This document shows, piece by piece, positions 1 to 8,341 of a stretch of DNA of 64,000 nucleotides (the first letter of the stretch is position 1; each line of letters opens with the position of its first letter). The DNA comes from Saccharofermentans sp. GTDB lineage: Bacteria; Bacillota; Clostridia; Saccharofermentanales; Saccharofermentanaceae. The DNA is taken from the NCBI GenBank assembly GCA_024403695.1, contig JAKSRI010000014.1, positions 1 through 64,000 of the forward strand, given 5' to 3'. The notes below the pieces were generated by a model, which saw only the letters and a list, made by a program, of their open reading frames with translations, had not been told where the DNA came from and made no database searches. A program made the translations under genes and the position numbers.

Positions 1-60
1 GCTCCTTTTTCAATCTTTCAATTTATCCATTCCCCAAATTTCCGTGATGAACCAAAAAAT

Positions 61-182
61 AAGTTCTAAATTCCTCGCAGTAGAACTTTTCAGAATAAAA
101 AGTTCTATATTGAGGAATTTAGAAGTAAAAATAGAACTTTTCCGACGGAAAAGTTCTATTTTGAGGAAGTCTAATCAATTAA
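61..182. repeat. 51-bp tandem repeat with palindromic cores
   Basis: The octamer AAGTTCTA or its complement TAGAACTT occurs at 61, 81, 100, 132 and 151, in alternating orientation. The units beginning at 81 and 132 are direct repeats with a 51-base period, each followed by GAGGAA (112 and 163). Each unit holds an inverted repeat: 81-107 and 132-158, the second with perfect 12-base arms around GAC. The first lies in a larger imperfect palindrome, 68-120. The array ends just upstream of the glycerate kinase start. It can be read in frame as a repeated ELFRxKSSILR peptide, but that reading lies upstream of the conserved start, so I treat it as an intergenic repeat. Confidence 0.75.
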
Positions 183-199
183 TGAGCTATAATACAAAC

Positions 200-1320
200 A
201 TGAAGTATTTAATTGTTATGGATTCCTTTAAAGGTTGTATGTCTTCTTTGCAGGCTGGTCAGGCGGCTGCTGAAGGTATTAGAGAAGTTTACCCAGACGC
301 TGATGTAGAAGTATTGCCTTTCGCCGATGGGGGCGAAGGCACACTCGATGCACTTACTTACACTGGTGGAGAGATGATCGAATGCAATGTCGAGTTCTCT
401 GACGGAACTCCAGGCAAGGCTATATATGGAATTAGAGAAGACGGCACAGCTATTATCGAGTCGGCCAGAGTTGTTGGGCTCACATTAATCAAAGAAGTAA
501 ATAGAGATCCTATGCACCTATCTACAAAGGGTATCGGCACACTAATTAAGGATGCATATAGTAGAGGCGTCAGAGACTTTATTATCACACTTGGTGGCAG
601 TGGCACTATGATGGTGGTGCTGGAATGCTGGCAGAGCTGGGAATTAAGTGGCGCGACATTGATGGCGGTGATATAGAGCCAACGCTGAAAGGACTCGAGA
701 AACTAGCGTCTATCGAGATTCCAGATGATGTTTTCAATATGCTTAATAGTTGCTGTTTTACGGTTGCTTGTGATGTTGCTAACCCATTGTGTGGTCCTAA
801 TGGTGCCAGCGCTGTATTTGGCCCTCAGAAGGGGCTTAAGGAGCAGGATATACAGATTGTTGATGACATTCTCAGAGGTTACGCGCTCCTATCGGACATT
901 GCACTTAATAAAAACAATATAGATGCACCTGGTGCAGGTGCTGCTGGTGGCCTAGGATATGCGCTCATAAGTTATATGAACGCTAAGATGGTTTCAGGGG
1001 CCGACATAGTAACAAGCGCGCTCGGTCTGGAAGCAAAAATCGCCACAGCAGATATAGTTATCTCAGGAGAGGGTAGAGTGGACAGACAGACCCTCATGGG
1101 AAAGGGTGTTGGTACCATCAAAAAGCTAGCTGATAAATATGGGAAAAGGCTGATAATATTTGGTGGTTCAGTAATGGACGAAAGTATGTTAAAAGATGCT
1201 CAAATGGAAGTGTATTCTATAGATCCAGGCAACCAAACACTAGAGGAATTAATGGATAGCAAAAATGCGTCAATAAATATAAAGAATATGACCTTAAAAG
1301 TACTATCGGGTGCTATGTGA
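200..1320 (+). pseudogene. glxK: Glycerate kinase (GarK/GlxK type), interrupted by a one-base deletion
   Basis: Type 1 glycerate kinases phosphorylate D-glycerate with ATP and feed it into glycolysis. The start at 200 gives the family N-terminus MKYLIVMDSFKG, followed by FADGGEGT. Reading in this frame runs to LGGSGT and then derails. The next frame takes over at 610 with DGGAGMLAELG, and continues through NPLCGPNGAS, PGAGAAGGLG and SGEGRVDRQTLMGKG to the stop at 1318-1320. The family motif here is GGSxTNDGGAGML, so one base, probably an A in the Asn codon at 608-609, is missing. With it restored the protein would have about 373 residues, normal for the family. There are no other disruptions, so this is either a fresh mutation or a sequencing or assembly error. 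No obvious ribosome site stands before 200. Confidence 0.85.
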
Positions 1321-1332
1321 GTCCTATTTCTA

Positions 1333-1361
1333 TTGAATTTACCTACTATAAAATATATTCT
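1333..1361 (+). promoter_or_regulatory. Candidate leuCDB promoter
   Basis: TTGAAT (1333-1338), a 17-base spacer and TATTCT (1356-1361) give a reasonable sigma-A promoter, predicting a 5' leader of only about 30 bases before leuC. That leaves no room for a T-box or a leucine leader peptide. Confidence 0.5.
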
Positions 1362-1397
1362 ATTTAGCGTAATAAAATTAAGAAAGGAGTTATTGTT

Positions 1398-2678
1398 ATG
1401 GGAATGACGATGACACAGAAGATTCTTGCTAGTCACGCTGGACTTGATTTTGTAAGTCCTGGAGATTTAATTGAGGCTAAGCTTGATAAGGTCCTAGGTA
1501 ACGATGTTACCACACCGCCTGCTGTTAAAGTTTTTAAAGACATGGGCGCTAACGAAGTTTTTGATAAGGAGCGCGTGTGCCTAATTCCTGACCACTTTAC
1601 TCCTAATAAAGATATTAAGTCTGCTGAGCTTACAAAGTGTGTAAGATGCTTTGCAAGAGAGCAGGACCTCACTCACTACTATGAGCTTGGTGAGAAGGGT
1701 ATGGGTATCGAGCACGTAATTCTTCCTGAGAATGGTATTGTGTTCCCAGGTGACGCTATGATCGGTGCTGACTCCCATACATGTACTTATGGTGCTGTTG
1801 GTGCTTTCTCCACAGGTGTAGGTTCCACTGACCTCGCATGTGCTATGGCATGTGGTGAGACTTGGTTTCGTGTGCCAGAGGCTATTAAGGTTAATCTCAC
1901 AGGTAAGCTTAATAAGTACGTTACAGGTAAGGACGTAATCCTGTATCTTATCGGCATGATTGGTGTAGATGGTGCGCTCTATAAGTCATTGGAGTTCGCT
2001 GGCGAGGGTGTTAAGGAACTCTCCATGGACGCAAGACTTACTATTTGTAACATGGCTATCGAGTGCGGTGCTAAGAACGGTGTCTTTCCAGTAGACGATC
2101 TCACAATCGAGTTCATAAAGAGAACAAACCCAGAACGTTATGCTGCTGGTGACTATAAGGTATATGAGGCTGATGAGGACGCTGAGTACTGCCAGGTAAT
2201 TGATATCGACCTTTCTAAGGTTCCATTTACTGTTGCTCTTCCACATCTCCCATCTAACACACGTAATGCAGCTGACGTAACAGACATTGAGATTCATCAG
2301 GTTGTTATCGGTTCTTGCACAAATGGCCGTTATGAGGATATGAAGACTGCGGCTGAGCTCTTCAAGGGTAAGCACGTAAAGAAGGGCATCAGATGTATCG
2401 TTATTCCTGGTTCCCAGAAGGTTTACAGACAGTGCCTTGATGAGGGAATGCTCGCGATCTTTGATGATGCTGGATGCGTAATTTCTACTCCAACATGTGG
2501 TCCTTGTCTTGGTGGTCACATGGGTATCCTTGCTGAGGGCGAGAGGTGCGTTTCCACAACAAACCGTAATTTCGTTGGCCGTATGGGTCACGTTAAGTCA
2601 GAAGTTATTCTTGCTAGTGTGCCAGTAGCTGTAGCATCTGCGTGCGAAGGTCACGTGGCAACACCAGAGGAAGCGTAA
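1398..2678 (+). CDS. leuC: 3-isopropylmalate dehydratase, large subunit
   Basis: LeuC with LeuD isomerises 2-isopropylmalate to 3-isopropylmalate through a [4Fe-4S] cluster in leucine synthesis. The 426-residue length fits the shorter, homoaconitase-like LeuC class. The three cluster ligands are visible: Cys307 in IGSCTNGR, and Cys367 and Cys370 in [12 protein letters not shown], with the usual C-x2-C spacing. The aconitase motif [11 protein letters not shown] is present. An AAGAAAGGAG ribosome site sits 11 bases before the ATG. leuD begins 13 bases after the stop, so the subunits are co-transcribed. A homoaconitase or other hydro-lyase role is possible for this class, but the following leuB supports leucine synthesis. 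Confidence 0.95.
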   Translation: MGMTMTQKILASHAGLDFVSPGDLIEAKLDKVLGNDVTTPPAVKVFKDMGANEVFDKERVCLIPDHFTPNKDIKSAELTKCVRCFAREQDLTHYYELGEKGMGIEHVILPENGIVFPGDAMIGADSHTCTYGAVGAFSTGVGSTDLACAMACGETWFRVPEAIKVNLTGKLNKYVTGKDVILYLIGMIGVDGALYKSLEFAGEGVKELSMDARLTICNMAIECGAKNGVFPVDDLTIEFIKRTNPERYAAGDYKVYEADEDAEYCQVIDIDLSKVPFTVALPHLPSNTRNAADVTDIEIHQVVIGSCTNGRYEDMKTAAELFKGKHVKKGIRCIVIPGSQKVYRQCLDEGMLAIFDDAGCVISTPTCGPCLGGHMGILAEGERCVSTTNRNFVGRMGHVKSEVILASVPVAVASACEGHVATPEEA

Positions 2679-2691
2679 GGGGGTGCTCGAA

Positions 2692-3186
2692 ATGAAAGTT
2701 ACAGGTAACGTTTTTAAGTTTGGTGATAACGTAGACACAGACGTAATCATTCCTGCAAGATATCTTAACTCTGCAGACCCAGAGCATCTTAAGCAGCACT
2801 GCATGGAGGACATTGACGACACTTTCGCACAGAAGGTAAAGGCTGGTGACATTATGGTTGCTGGTAAGAATTTCGGATGCGGTTCCTCACGTGAGCACGC
2901 GCCAATCTCTATCAAGGCAAGTGGCGTGTCTTTGGTTATCGCAGCTGATTTCGCGCGCATCTTCTATAGAAACGCCATCAACATTGGTCTTGCTATCATG
3001 GAGTGCCCAGAGGCATCTGAGAAGATCGCTGCTGGTGATGAAGTTGTTGCTGATTTTGACACAGGTATTATCGAGAACAGGACTAAGGGGGAGACTTATC
3101 AGGCTAAGCCTTTCCCAGCTTTTGTAAAGAACATTATCGACTGTGGTGGACTCGTTCCTTACACACAGACAAAGATTGGAGAATAA
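2692..3186 (+). CDS. leuD: 3-isopropylmalate dehydratase, small subunit
   Basis: This is the swivelling small subunit that completes the active site with LeuC. The start is placed at ATG 2692, 8 bases after AAGGGGG, rather than the in-frame GTG at 2683 that overlaps the ribosome site. This gives 164 residues, and the expected N-terminus [18 protein letters not shown] with IIPARYL following. The substrate-binding loop [12 protein letters not shown] is intact, and the length is normal for the family. The leuB ATG follows the stop by one base, suggesting translational coupling. Confidence 0.95.
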   Translation: MKVTGNVFKFGDNVDTDVIIPARYLNSADPEHLKQHCMEDIDDTFAQKVKAGDIMVAGKNFGCGSSREHAPISIKASGVSLVIAADFARIFYRNAINIGLAIMECPEASEKIAAGDEVVADFDTGIIENRTKGETYQAKPFPAFVKNIIDCGGLVPYTQTKIGE

Positions 3187-3187
3187 T

Positions 3188-4288
3188 ATGGCAAAGAATT
3201 ATAAGATTGCCGTTATTGCAGGTGATGGTATTGGTCCAGAAGTTACTTCTTCAGCTATTGAGGTATTGAAGAAGGAAGCTGATAAGTATGGATTTGGTCT
3301 CACATTTGATGAGAGACTTTTCGGAGGAGCATCTATTGATGCTTATGGCGCACCTCTTACAGAAGAGACATTGGAAGCTTGTAAGAATTCTGATGCAGTT
3401 TTGCTTGGTGCCGTTGGTGGACCTAAGTGGGATGCTGTAGATCCTTCTATTAGACCTGAGAAGGGACTTTTAAATATTCGTAAGGGTCTTGGTCTTTATT
3501 CTAATCTCAGACCAGCTCTTATGTTTAAGGAGTTGGCAGAGGCTTCACCTCTTAAGACACAGGGTGAGATTGATATTCTTATCGTGCGTGAGCTTACAGG
3601 TGGTATTTACTTTGGCGAGCGTGGACGTAAGGATTCTGATGAGGTTCTTCCTGATGGTACTCCTAAGGGCGTTGTTGCTTATGACGTAGAGGCTTATTCT
3701 GTAGGAGAGATTACTCGTATCTTGAGACAGGGATTTACTTATGCTCAGGGCAGAAATAAGAAGCTCACAGTTGTTGATAAGGCTAACGTTCTTGAATCAT
3801 CTCGTATGTGGAGAGAAATTACAGAAAGTTTGAAACCAGAGTATCCAGATGTAGCTGTTGATTATCTTTATGTTGATAATGCGTCAATGCAGCTTATCGC
3901 AAGACCAGCAAGCTTTGATGTAATTGTAACTAATAATATTTTCGGTGATATCCTCTCCGATGAGGCTGGCCAGATTACAGGTTCTATCGGAATGCTTCCA
4001 TCTGCATCTCTTGGCGCACCTGGTACACCTGGTATGTATGAGCCAGTTCACGGTTCTGCTCCTGATATCGCAGGTACAGGTAAGGCTAATCCTATGGCAA
4101 CTATTTTGTCTGCAGCAATGCTCCTCAGATGGTCACTTGGTGAGAATGAGGCTGCTGATGACATCGAGAATGCTGTTAAGAAGGTTCTTGCTGATGGTTT
4201 TCGCACAGTTGATATCGCTGGTAACGGTGAGGGTGTAACTGTTTGCACAACAGCTGAGATTACTCAGAAGATTCTCGAGAGAATTTAA
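3188..4288 (+). CDS. leuB: 3-isopropylmalate dehydrogenase
   Basis: LeuB oxidatively decarboxylates 3-isopropylmalate with NAD+ to 2-oxoisocaproate. The ATG at 3188, with GGAG about 6 bases upstream, gives 366 residues starting MAKNYKIAVIAGDGIGPEV, as in the family. Visible signatures are LGAVGGPKWD, the substrate-binding arginine region RPEKGLLNIRK, RELTGGIYFGER, the metal-site region TNNIFGDILSDEAG, and the NAD-binding stretch EPVHGSAPDIAGTGKANP. It is the last gene of leuCDB and is followed 20 bases later by a terminator. No leuA is in this window, so 2-isopropylmalate synthase must be encoded elsewhere. Confidence 0.96.
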   Translation: MAKNYKIAVIAGDGIGPEVTSSAIEVLKKEADKYGFGLTFDERLFGGASIDAYGAPLTEETLEACKNSDAVLLGAVGGPKWDAVDPSIRPEKGLLNIRKGLGLYSNLRPALMFKELAEASPLKTQGEIDILIVRELTGGIYFGERGRKDSDEVLPDGTPKGVVAYDVEAYSVGEITRILRQGFTYAQGRNKKLTVVDKANVLESSRMWREITESLKPEYPDVAVDYLYVDNASMQLIARPASFDVIVTNNIFGDILSDEAGQITGSIGMLPSASLGAPGTPGMYEPVHGSAPDIAGTGKANPMATILSAAMLLRWSLGENEAADDIENAVKKVLADGFRTVDIAGNGEGVTVCTTAEITQKILERI

Positions 4289-4308
4289 TTATTTTTAATC
4301 TGATTATG

Positions 4309-4341
4309 ATAGCTCGGAGCGTTGGCTTCGGGCTATTTTTT
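4309..4341 (+). terminator. Rho-independent terminator after leuB
   Basis: A 12-base-pair stem (ATAGCTCGGAGC with GCTTCGGGCTAT, allowing G-U pairs), a GTTG loop and a run of T residues follow the leuB stop. Confidence 0.85.
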
Positions 4342-4365
4342 GTTCCAAAAAATTTTTCTGAAATA

Positions 4366-4411
4366 ATGAACTTTTTTGTTTTTCGCATTGCCTTATAGGT
4401 ATAACAACAAA
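4366..4411 (+). promoter_or_regulatory. ECF-type promoter shared with the sigma gene
   Basis: GAACTT at 4368, a T-rich spacer, TTGCC at 4388 and AGGTATA at 4397 recur with exactly the same spacing upstream of the sigma factor gene (GAACTT 5686, TTGCC 5706, AGGTATA 5715). A GAAC-type -35 followed 16 bases later by GCCT fits extracytoplasmic-function sigma promoters. The matching pair suggests both genes respond to the sigma factor encoded at 5749. Confidence 0.6.
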
Positions 4412-4437
4412 AAACACATTTTCAGGAGGAAATTACA

Positions 4438-5382
4438 ATGGGTTATTTGGTTATGGGATACGGAGTTATCAAATTAAAGATTAAGAACATGCTTAATAGC
4501 GTGAAGAATATTCGTGCTAATAAGCTTGAAGGTATTTTTAACAGTGCATTTTTGTTAGAGCTTTTAATTACTTTGGTAGCTGGTATCGTAGGTATTATTG
4601 TTTACCACATTAACGGTGGTTACCAGGGAGCTTCGTTCTTCGAAAACATTAAGGAAATGAGTTTTGACAGAGCTTTGGAAGCAAGCTTTGATAGCGAAGC
4701 ATTTAGCTTTATGACTGAAGGAATACTTTTATATGTAATTGGTGGACTTTGTGCCGTAGAGATTCTTATGGTAGTATTTGCTGCTATAGCCGAACACCCA
4801 ATCTATATGACTGGTGCAATCGGTTCTTTGGTTGGTTTTGCATATTCTGTAACTGTATATGGCGAACAGTCAGCTTTTACTGTTATATCTGGACTTGCTT
4901 TCTTCATTTTGTTTGCTATTTCTATTTTGGGTAACAGAGGTGGAAAACTGTTTGTTATGGCTATATTGGGACTTGTTAATCACATGCTTCTTATGCCAAA
5001 GTTCATGCTTATCTGTCAGAATCCATTAAATGCTGTTCAGGTTGTAGGTCAGGTAGTTATTTACTTGGTTGTTGCTGTTATTGTTCTTCCACTTGTATTG
5101 GGAGGTGTTGTAAGTATTTCTTCTCACAAATCTGGTTCTTCATCTGGTACAAAATCAACTGTATCTTCAGCTGATAGTAGTAGAAATGAAAATAGAGATG
5201 ATCTTATAAGAAATATAGCTGAACTTGAAAGGAAAAATGCTTATCAAAGAAAGTGTATTGATGGCCGAATGTCAGGATCACTTAACTATGCTCACATTGA
5301 TGTAAAGGGTTGTAGTGAAGATATCTCTAGACGAAATAGAGAAATTGAATCCATGAAAAGAAGATTGGAAAAGATGGGTTAA
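4438..5382 (+). CDS. Polytopic membrane protein with cytoplasmic coiled-coil tail
   Basis: I do not recognise a named family in this 314-residue protein. About six hydrophobic segments lie between residues 35 and 225, for example LLELLITLVAGIVGIIVYHI and VVIYLVVAVIVLPLVLGGVV. They are followed by a Ser/Gly/Thr linker and a charged tail (residues 255-314, with NIAELERKNAYQRKC and REIESMKRRLEKMG) that looks helical and coiled. An AGGAGGAAATTACA ribosome site precedes the ATG. Its promoter block matches that of the sigma/sensor gene downstream, so it is probably a target of that sigma factor, perhaps acting in envelope stress. It is separated from that gene by a small gene and a terminator. Confidence 0.75.
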   Translation: MGYLVMGYGVIKLKIKNMLNSVKNIRANKLEGIFNSAFLLELLITLVAGIVGIIVYHINGGYQGASFFENIKEMSFDRALEASFDSEAFSFMTEGILLYVIGGLCAVEILMVVFAAIAEHPIYMTGAIGSLVGFAYSVTVYGEQSAFTVISGLAFFILFAISILGNRGGKLFVMAILGLVNHMLLMPKFMLICQNPLNAVQVVGQVVIYLVVAVIVLPLVLGGVVSISSHKSGSSSGTKSTVSSADSSRNENRDDLIRNIAELERKNAYQRKCIDGRMSGSLNYAHIDVKGCSEDISRRNREIESMKRRLEKMG

Positions 5383-5461
5383 TAAAATCTTATTGAACCA
5401 TATGAGTACCAGAAGTGTCTTATAAGTATAAGGACATAATAGAAGGGAGGTTAAATATGAG

Positions 5462-5593
5462 TTGAACGATAATGAAATGGAACAGAAACCCTTTCTGACC
5501 AGGTTCTTTGAAGAAATGATGGAGCACGTTGAGGTGCCGTATAGAGAATTTGATTTCGCGAGAGCGGCTCAGCAAAGGGATGATTCATCATAA
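5462..5593 (+). CDS. Small protein gene, start codon uncertain
   Basis: A strong GGGAGG site (5445-5450) stands 6 bases before an ATG at 5457, but that frame stops after two codons. The frame beginning TTG at 5462 runs to a TAA at 5591 and encodes a 43-residue acidic, amphipathic peptide containing FLTRFFEEMMEHVEVPYREF. Insertion of one T would join the well-placed ATG to this frame as M-S-L-N-D-N. The true start may therefore be 5457 with a lost base, TTG 5462 or ATG 5477. A good terminator directly follows, which supports a real short transcription unit. The function is unknown. No family is recognised. Confidence 0.5.
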   Translation: MNDNEMEQKPFLTRFFEEMMEHVEVPYREFDFARAAQQRDDSS

Positions 5594-5624
5594 AACTGCT
5601 GTCTTTCAGAGATGGCAGTTTTTG
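5593..5624 (+). terminator. Terminator after the small gene
   Basis: ACTGCTGTCT pairs with AGATGGCAGT (two G-U pairs) around a TTCAG loop, followed by TTTTT. Confidence 0.8.
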
Positions 5625-5641
5625 TTAGGTGTTTTTCGCGT

Positions 5642-5730
5642 AATGACAAATGTCATTTTTTTTTTATAATTTCCTCGAGGAAAGTGAACTTTTTGTTTTG
5701 GAGAGTTGCCTATTAGGTATAGAACAAAAA
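5642..5730 (+). promoter_or_regulatory. Control region of the sigma/sensor gene
   Basis: Three elements are stacked here. An AATGACA-AA-TGTCATT hairpin at 5642-5657 is followed by a T run. A perfect 14-base palindrome, TTTCCTCGAGGAAA, lies at 5670-5683. Directly after it comes the ECF-type block GAACTT (5686) ... TTGCC (5706) ... AGGTATA (5715), matching the one at 4366-4411. This points to autoregulation. The palindrome abutting the -35 could be an operator. Confidence 0.55.
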
Positions 5731-5748
5731 ATTCATTAGGAGGAATTT

Positions 5749-8205
5749 ATGGAACAGGATCAGAAAACATACGCATTGGTAGCTGCAGCTAAGCAGGGCG
5801 ACGGAAATGCTTTTACAGAACTTTATAATTCAGCATATCAGATGGTATACCACACATGCTTTGGTTATCTTAAGAATCGTGAAGATGCTGAGGATACAAC
5901 ACAGGAAGTACTCATCTATATCTATAACAAGTTATCTGAACTTGAAGATAACTATGCTTTCTATGGATGGGCAAAAATAATTGCTGTTCATACAAGCCTT
6001 AACAAGATCAAGGCTAAGCGTGACAACATTTCTTACGACGATGCAATCGGTTCGGAGGAAGTGCTTGAAGGCGACGACAATCTCGAGATGTTGCCAGACA
6101 CTTATGTGCTTCGTGATGAGAAGCGTAAGATTGTTATGGGAATCATGGAAAAGGAACTTTCTGAGGTTCAGTATCAGACACTCTTCATGTATTACTATAA
6201 CGACCTTAAAATCGAGCAGATTGCTCAGATTATGGAAGTGTCTGAGGGTACAGTTAAGACACGTCTTAAGTCAGCTAAGATAAAGGTTAAGCAGGGAATT
6301 ACTGATTACGAGAATAAGACTGGTGATAGACTTGCTATCAACGGTGCTATCCCATCTATCGCAATGATTCTCAAGGCAAGCACAAACTCCGTTCCTGTGT
6401 CTGTTATGCCTTTCGCAGGTATGGGCGCATTTGGTGCCGCAGGAAGCTTGGCGGCAAGTGGTATTGCCAAGGCCGCAAACCTTATCCTTAATGCGGGTGG
6501 CAAGGCTGCCGCAGGCATTTCGAAAGGCGTAGGTGGTGCTTCAGCTGGAGGTCAGATTCCTAGCGTACAGCCACGTGTCCCAAGTACACCTCCACAGGCT
6601 CCTATTTCGCACCCACAAGCGCCTGAACAGATGCCAACTAATCCGCAGGTGCCTAGTGTTAATCCACCAGCTCCTGGTGTGCAGGCTCCTGTTAGTAATC
6701 CTGTAGTAAATCCAGCGCGTGATGCGGCTAAGAAAACTGCTTCTGGTGCAGCGAAGAAAACAGCTGGTAAGGGCATTGTGACTAAGGTTGTCGCTGGCGT
6801 AGTTGCTATTGGAGTTATTGGTGGCGGTACGATTGGTGTAATGAAACTCATCGAAAAAAACAAAAATAAAGATGAATCAAAGAAGGAATCCTCGGAGACA
6901 ACTATTCCAGTTGCGGCTGATGTAGATCCACTTGCTAATCCAGATTTTGAAGTAGGCGGCAAGGTTACATTTGGTAACTATGGCGGCGAAGACATCTCAT
7001 GGCTTGTTCTTGATGAGCAGGATGGAAAGTATCTTGTTATATCTGAGAATGTTATTGATTATAGACAGTTTTTTGCTGAACCATTGTATGATGTTTCTTG
7101 GGAAAACAGCACATTGAGAGAATGGCTTAATGACGATTTCTATAATGAGGCACTTCCATCTAATGTGAGAGATAGAATTGTTCTTTCAAATGTTGAAAGT
7201 TGTGAATATGAGGGGTATTCACAGGATAGAGTTTTTGTTCTAAGTCGAAATGAAGTAGAAAAATATTTTGATAGTAAAGAGGGCAGATGCGGAATCCCAA
7301 CGGATTATGCTATAGAAAGAGGATGTCCACTAACTGGTGATAACACTACCTCGTGGTATTTGCGTAATAATTTAATTACATGTGATGGAGGTCCTGGAGG
7401 ATTTGGAGCTTTTGCTGTACATAATAATCAGGTTAATACTATTATAGAGGACCCTAATCAGGATATTACTAGTATAGAGGAACCTATTCTTGTTGATTTA
7501 ACAGGTATTTATTGTGGCGTTCGTCCTGCTTTTTGGATTGCATCTGATGATTACAAGAATACTGAATCAGTTATGGATGAAACAGAGACTAATACAATAC
7601 CTGAAGATGTTGAATTTACGTATGATCTTAGTGATTATCTTCAGATTGTTGATAGTGAAATATATCTTTCATGCGGAGATGGTAATGCCGTTATTGGACC
7701 AGTGCCACAATTTACTCTTGCTGATGCAGAAGCACAAAATACTATAAATGATGCACTTAAAAAATACGTGAGAAGTATTAGTGTAACTCCAGTAAATGAT
7801 AGAGTAATTACTGTGGAAATTCGCTCTATATCTCATCCATACGCTGGAGGAGTATGGGTTGAGTATTATGTGATTGATCTTAAGGAAGGTAGATTCCTTA
7901 CTGATCAGGAAATTATTGATTTAACAGCTTATAGTGGTCAGAGTCCAGATGCCATTACTAGTGCTAAAGTAGAATATTTTGAATCAGTTGTTACAAATGC
8001 TGGCGGTCAGAAGTTCTTTGTTGGCGGTGATGGAAGATTATTTATGGATATGTACGCAAGTGGTGATGACCCTGGTGCAATTTCAGTTGATACAAAATCG
8101 TCTTATGTTGTTGCTAATGAAAATACATGGTTTGCTAATTATGAATTCACCAATAATGGTGATTTAGTGACTGGTATCTCCAGCTTCGAGCACGATCCAT
8201 TGTAA
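5749..8205 (+). CDS. ECF-like sigma factor fused to a transmembrane extracytoplasmic sensor
   Basis: Residues about 8-80 resemble sigma-70 region 2 (NREDAEDTTQEV). Residues about 120-178 resemble region 4, with the helix-turn-helix IAQIMEVSEGTVKTRLKSA. An Ala/Gly-rich segment and a Pro-rich linker (about 270-325) lead to one transmembrane helix at about 345-368 (VVAGVVAIGVIGGGTIGVM), then a charged K/E/S stretch. Outside follow a DUF6273-like domain (about 400-600, with STLREWLNDDFYNEA and GVRPAFWIA) and a C-terminal region like the DUF3298 domain of RsiV-type anti-sigma factors (HPYAGGVWVEYYVIDLKEGR). Total length is 818 residues, against about 180 for an ordinary ECF factor. Inference: the sensor domains control the tethered sigma domain directly, possibly after proteolysis. 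An AGGAGGAATTT site precedes the ATG. Confidence 0.85.
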   Translation: MEQDQKTYALVAAAKQGDGNAFTELYNSAYQMVYHTCFGYLKNREDAEDTTQEVLIYIYNKLSELEDNYAFYGWAKIIAVHTSLNKIKAKRDNISYDDAIGSEEVLEGDDNLEMLPDTYVLRDEKRKIVMGIMEKELSEVQYQTLFMYYYNDLKIEQIAQIMEVSEGTVKTRLKSAKIKVKQGITDYENKTGDRLAINGAIPSIAMILKASTNSVPVSVMPFAGMGAFGAAGSLAASGIAKAANLILNAGGKAAAGISKGVGGASAGGQIPSVQPRVPSTPPQAPISHPQAPEQMPTNPQVPSVNPPAPGVQAPVSNPVVNPARDAAKKTASGAAKKTAGKGIVTKVVAGVVAIGVIGGGTIGVMKLIEKNKNKDESKKESSETTIPVAADVDPLANPDFEVGGKVTFGNYGGEDISWLVLDEQDGKYLVISENVIDYRQFFAEPLYDVSWENSTLREWLNDDFYNEALPSNVRDRIVLSNVESCEYEGYSQDRVFVLSRNEVEKYFDSKEGRCGIPTDYAIERGCPLTGDNTTSWYLRNNLITCDGGPGGFGAFAVHNNQVNTIIEDPNQDITSIEEPILVDLTGIYCGVRPAFWIASDDYKNTESVMDETETNTIPEDVEFTYDLSDYLQIVDSEIYLSCGDGNAVIGPVPQFTLADAEAQNTINDALKKYVRSISVTPVNDRVITVEIRSISHPYAGGVWVEYYVIDLKEGRFLTDQEIIDLTAYSGQSPDAITSAKVEYFESVVTNAGGQKFFVGGDGRLFMDMYASGDDPGAISVDTKSSYVVANENTWFANYEFTNNGDLVTGISSFEHDPL

Positions 8206-8231
8206 TTTCTAATTAACTTATTGCTATTATG

Positions 8232-8262
8232 ACTGCCGTGGGTAACACCGCGGCAGTTTTTT
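8232..8262 (+). terminator. Terminator after the sigma/sensor gene
   Basis: ACTGCCGTGG pairs with CCGCGGCAGT around a short loop, followed by six T residues. Confidence 0.88.
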
Positions 8263-8304
8263 AAACGTGAAACGCTATGCTAAAATTAATCGTCTTATGT
8301 TTAT

Positions 8305-8322
8305 ACCAACTTATAGGTTGGT
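8305..8322. promoter_or_regulatory. Palindrome upstream of the lipoprotein gene
   Basis: ACCAAC-TTATAG-GTTGGT is a perfect 6+6 inverted repeat ending 19 bases before the lipoprotein ATG. It could be an operator or a 5' leader hairpin. No protein is known to bind it. Confidence 0.35.
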
Positions 8323-8341
8323 AAGGGAAAGGAATAGATAT

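Noticed and set aside
44..199. N-terminal extension of glycerate kinase through the repeat array
   Set aside because: The family N-terminus begins exactly at 200; the extension only translates the palindromic repeat.
1321..1397. T-box or leucine leader before leuC
   Set aside because: The gap is 77 bases, too short for a T-box, and no Leu-rich peptide or terminator was found.
1986..2591. Open frame of 201 codons antisense to leuC
   Set aside because: leuC is unambiguous and the antisense product resembles nothing known.
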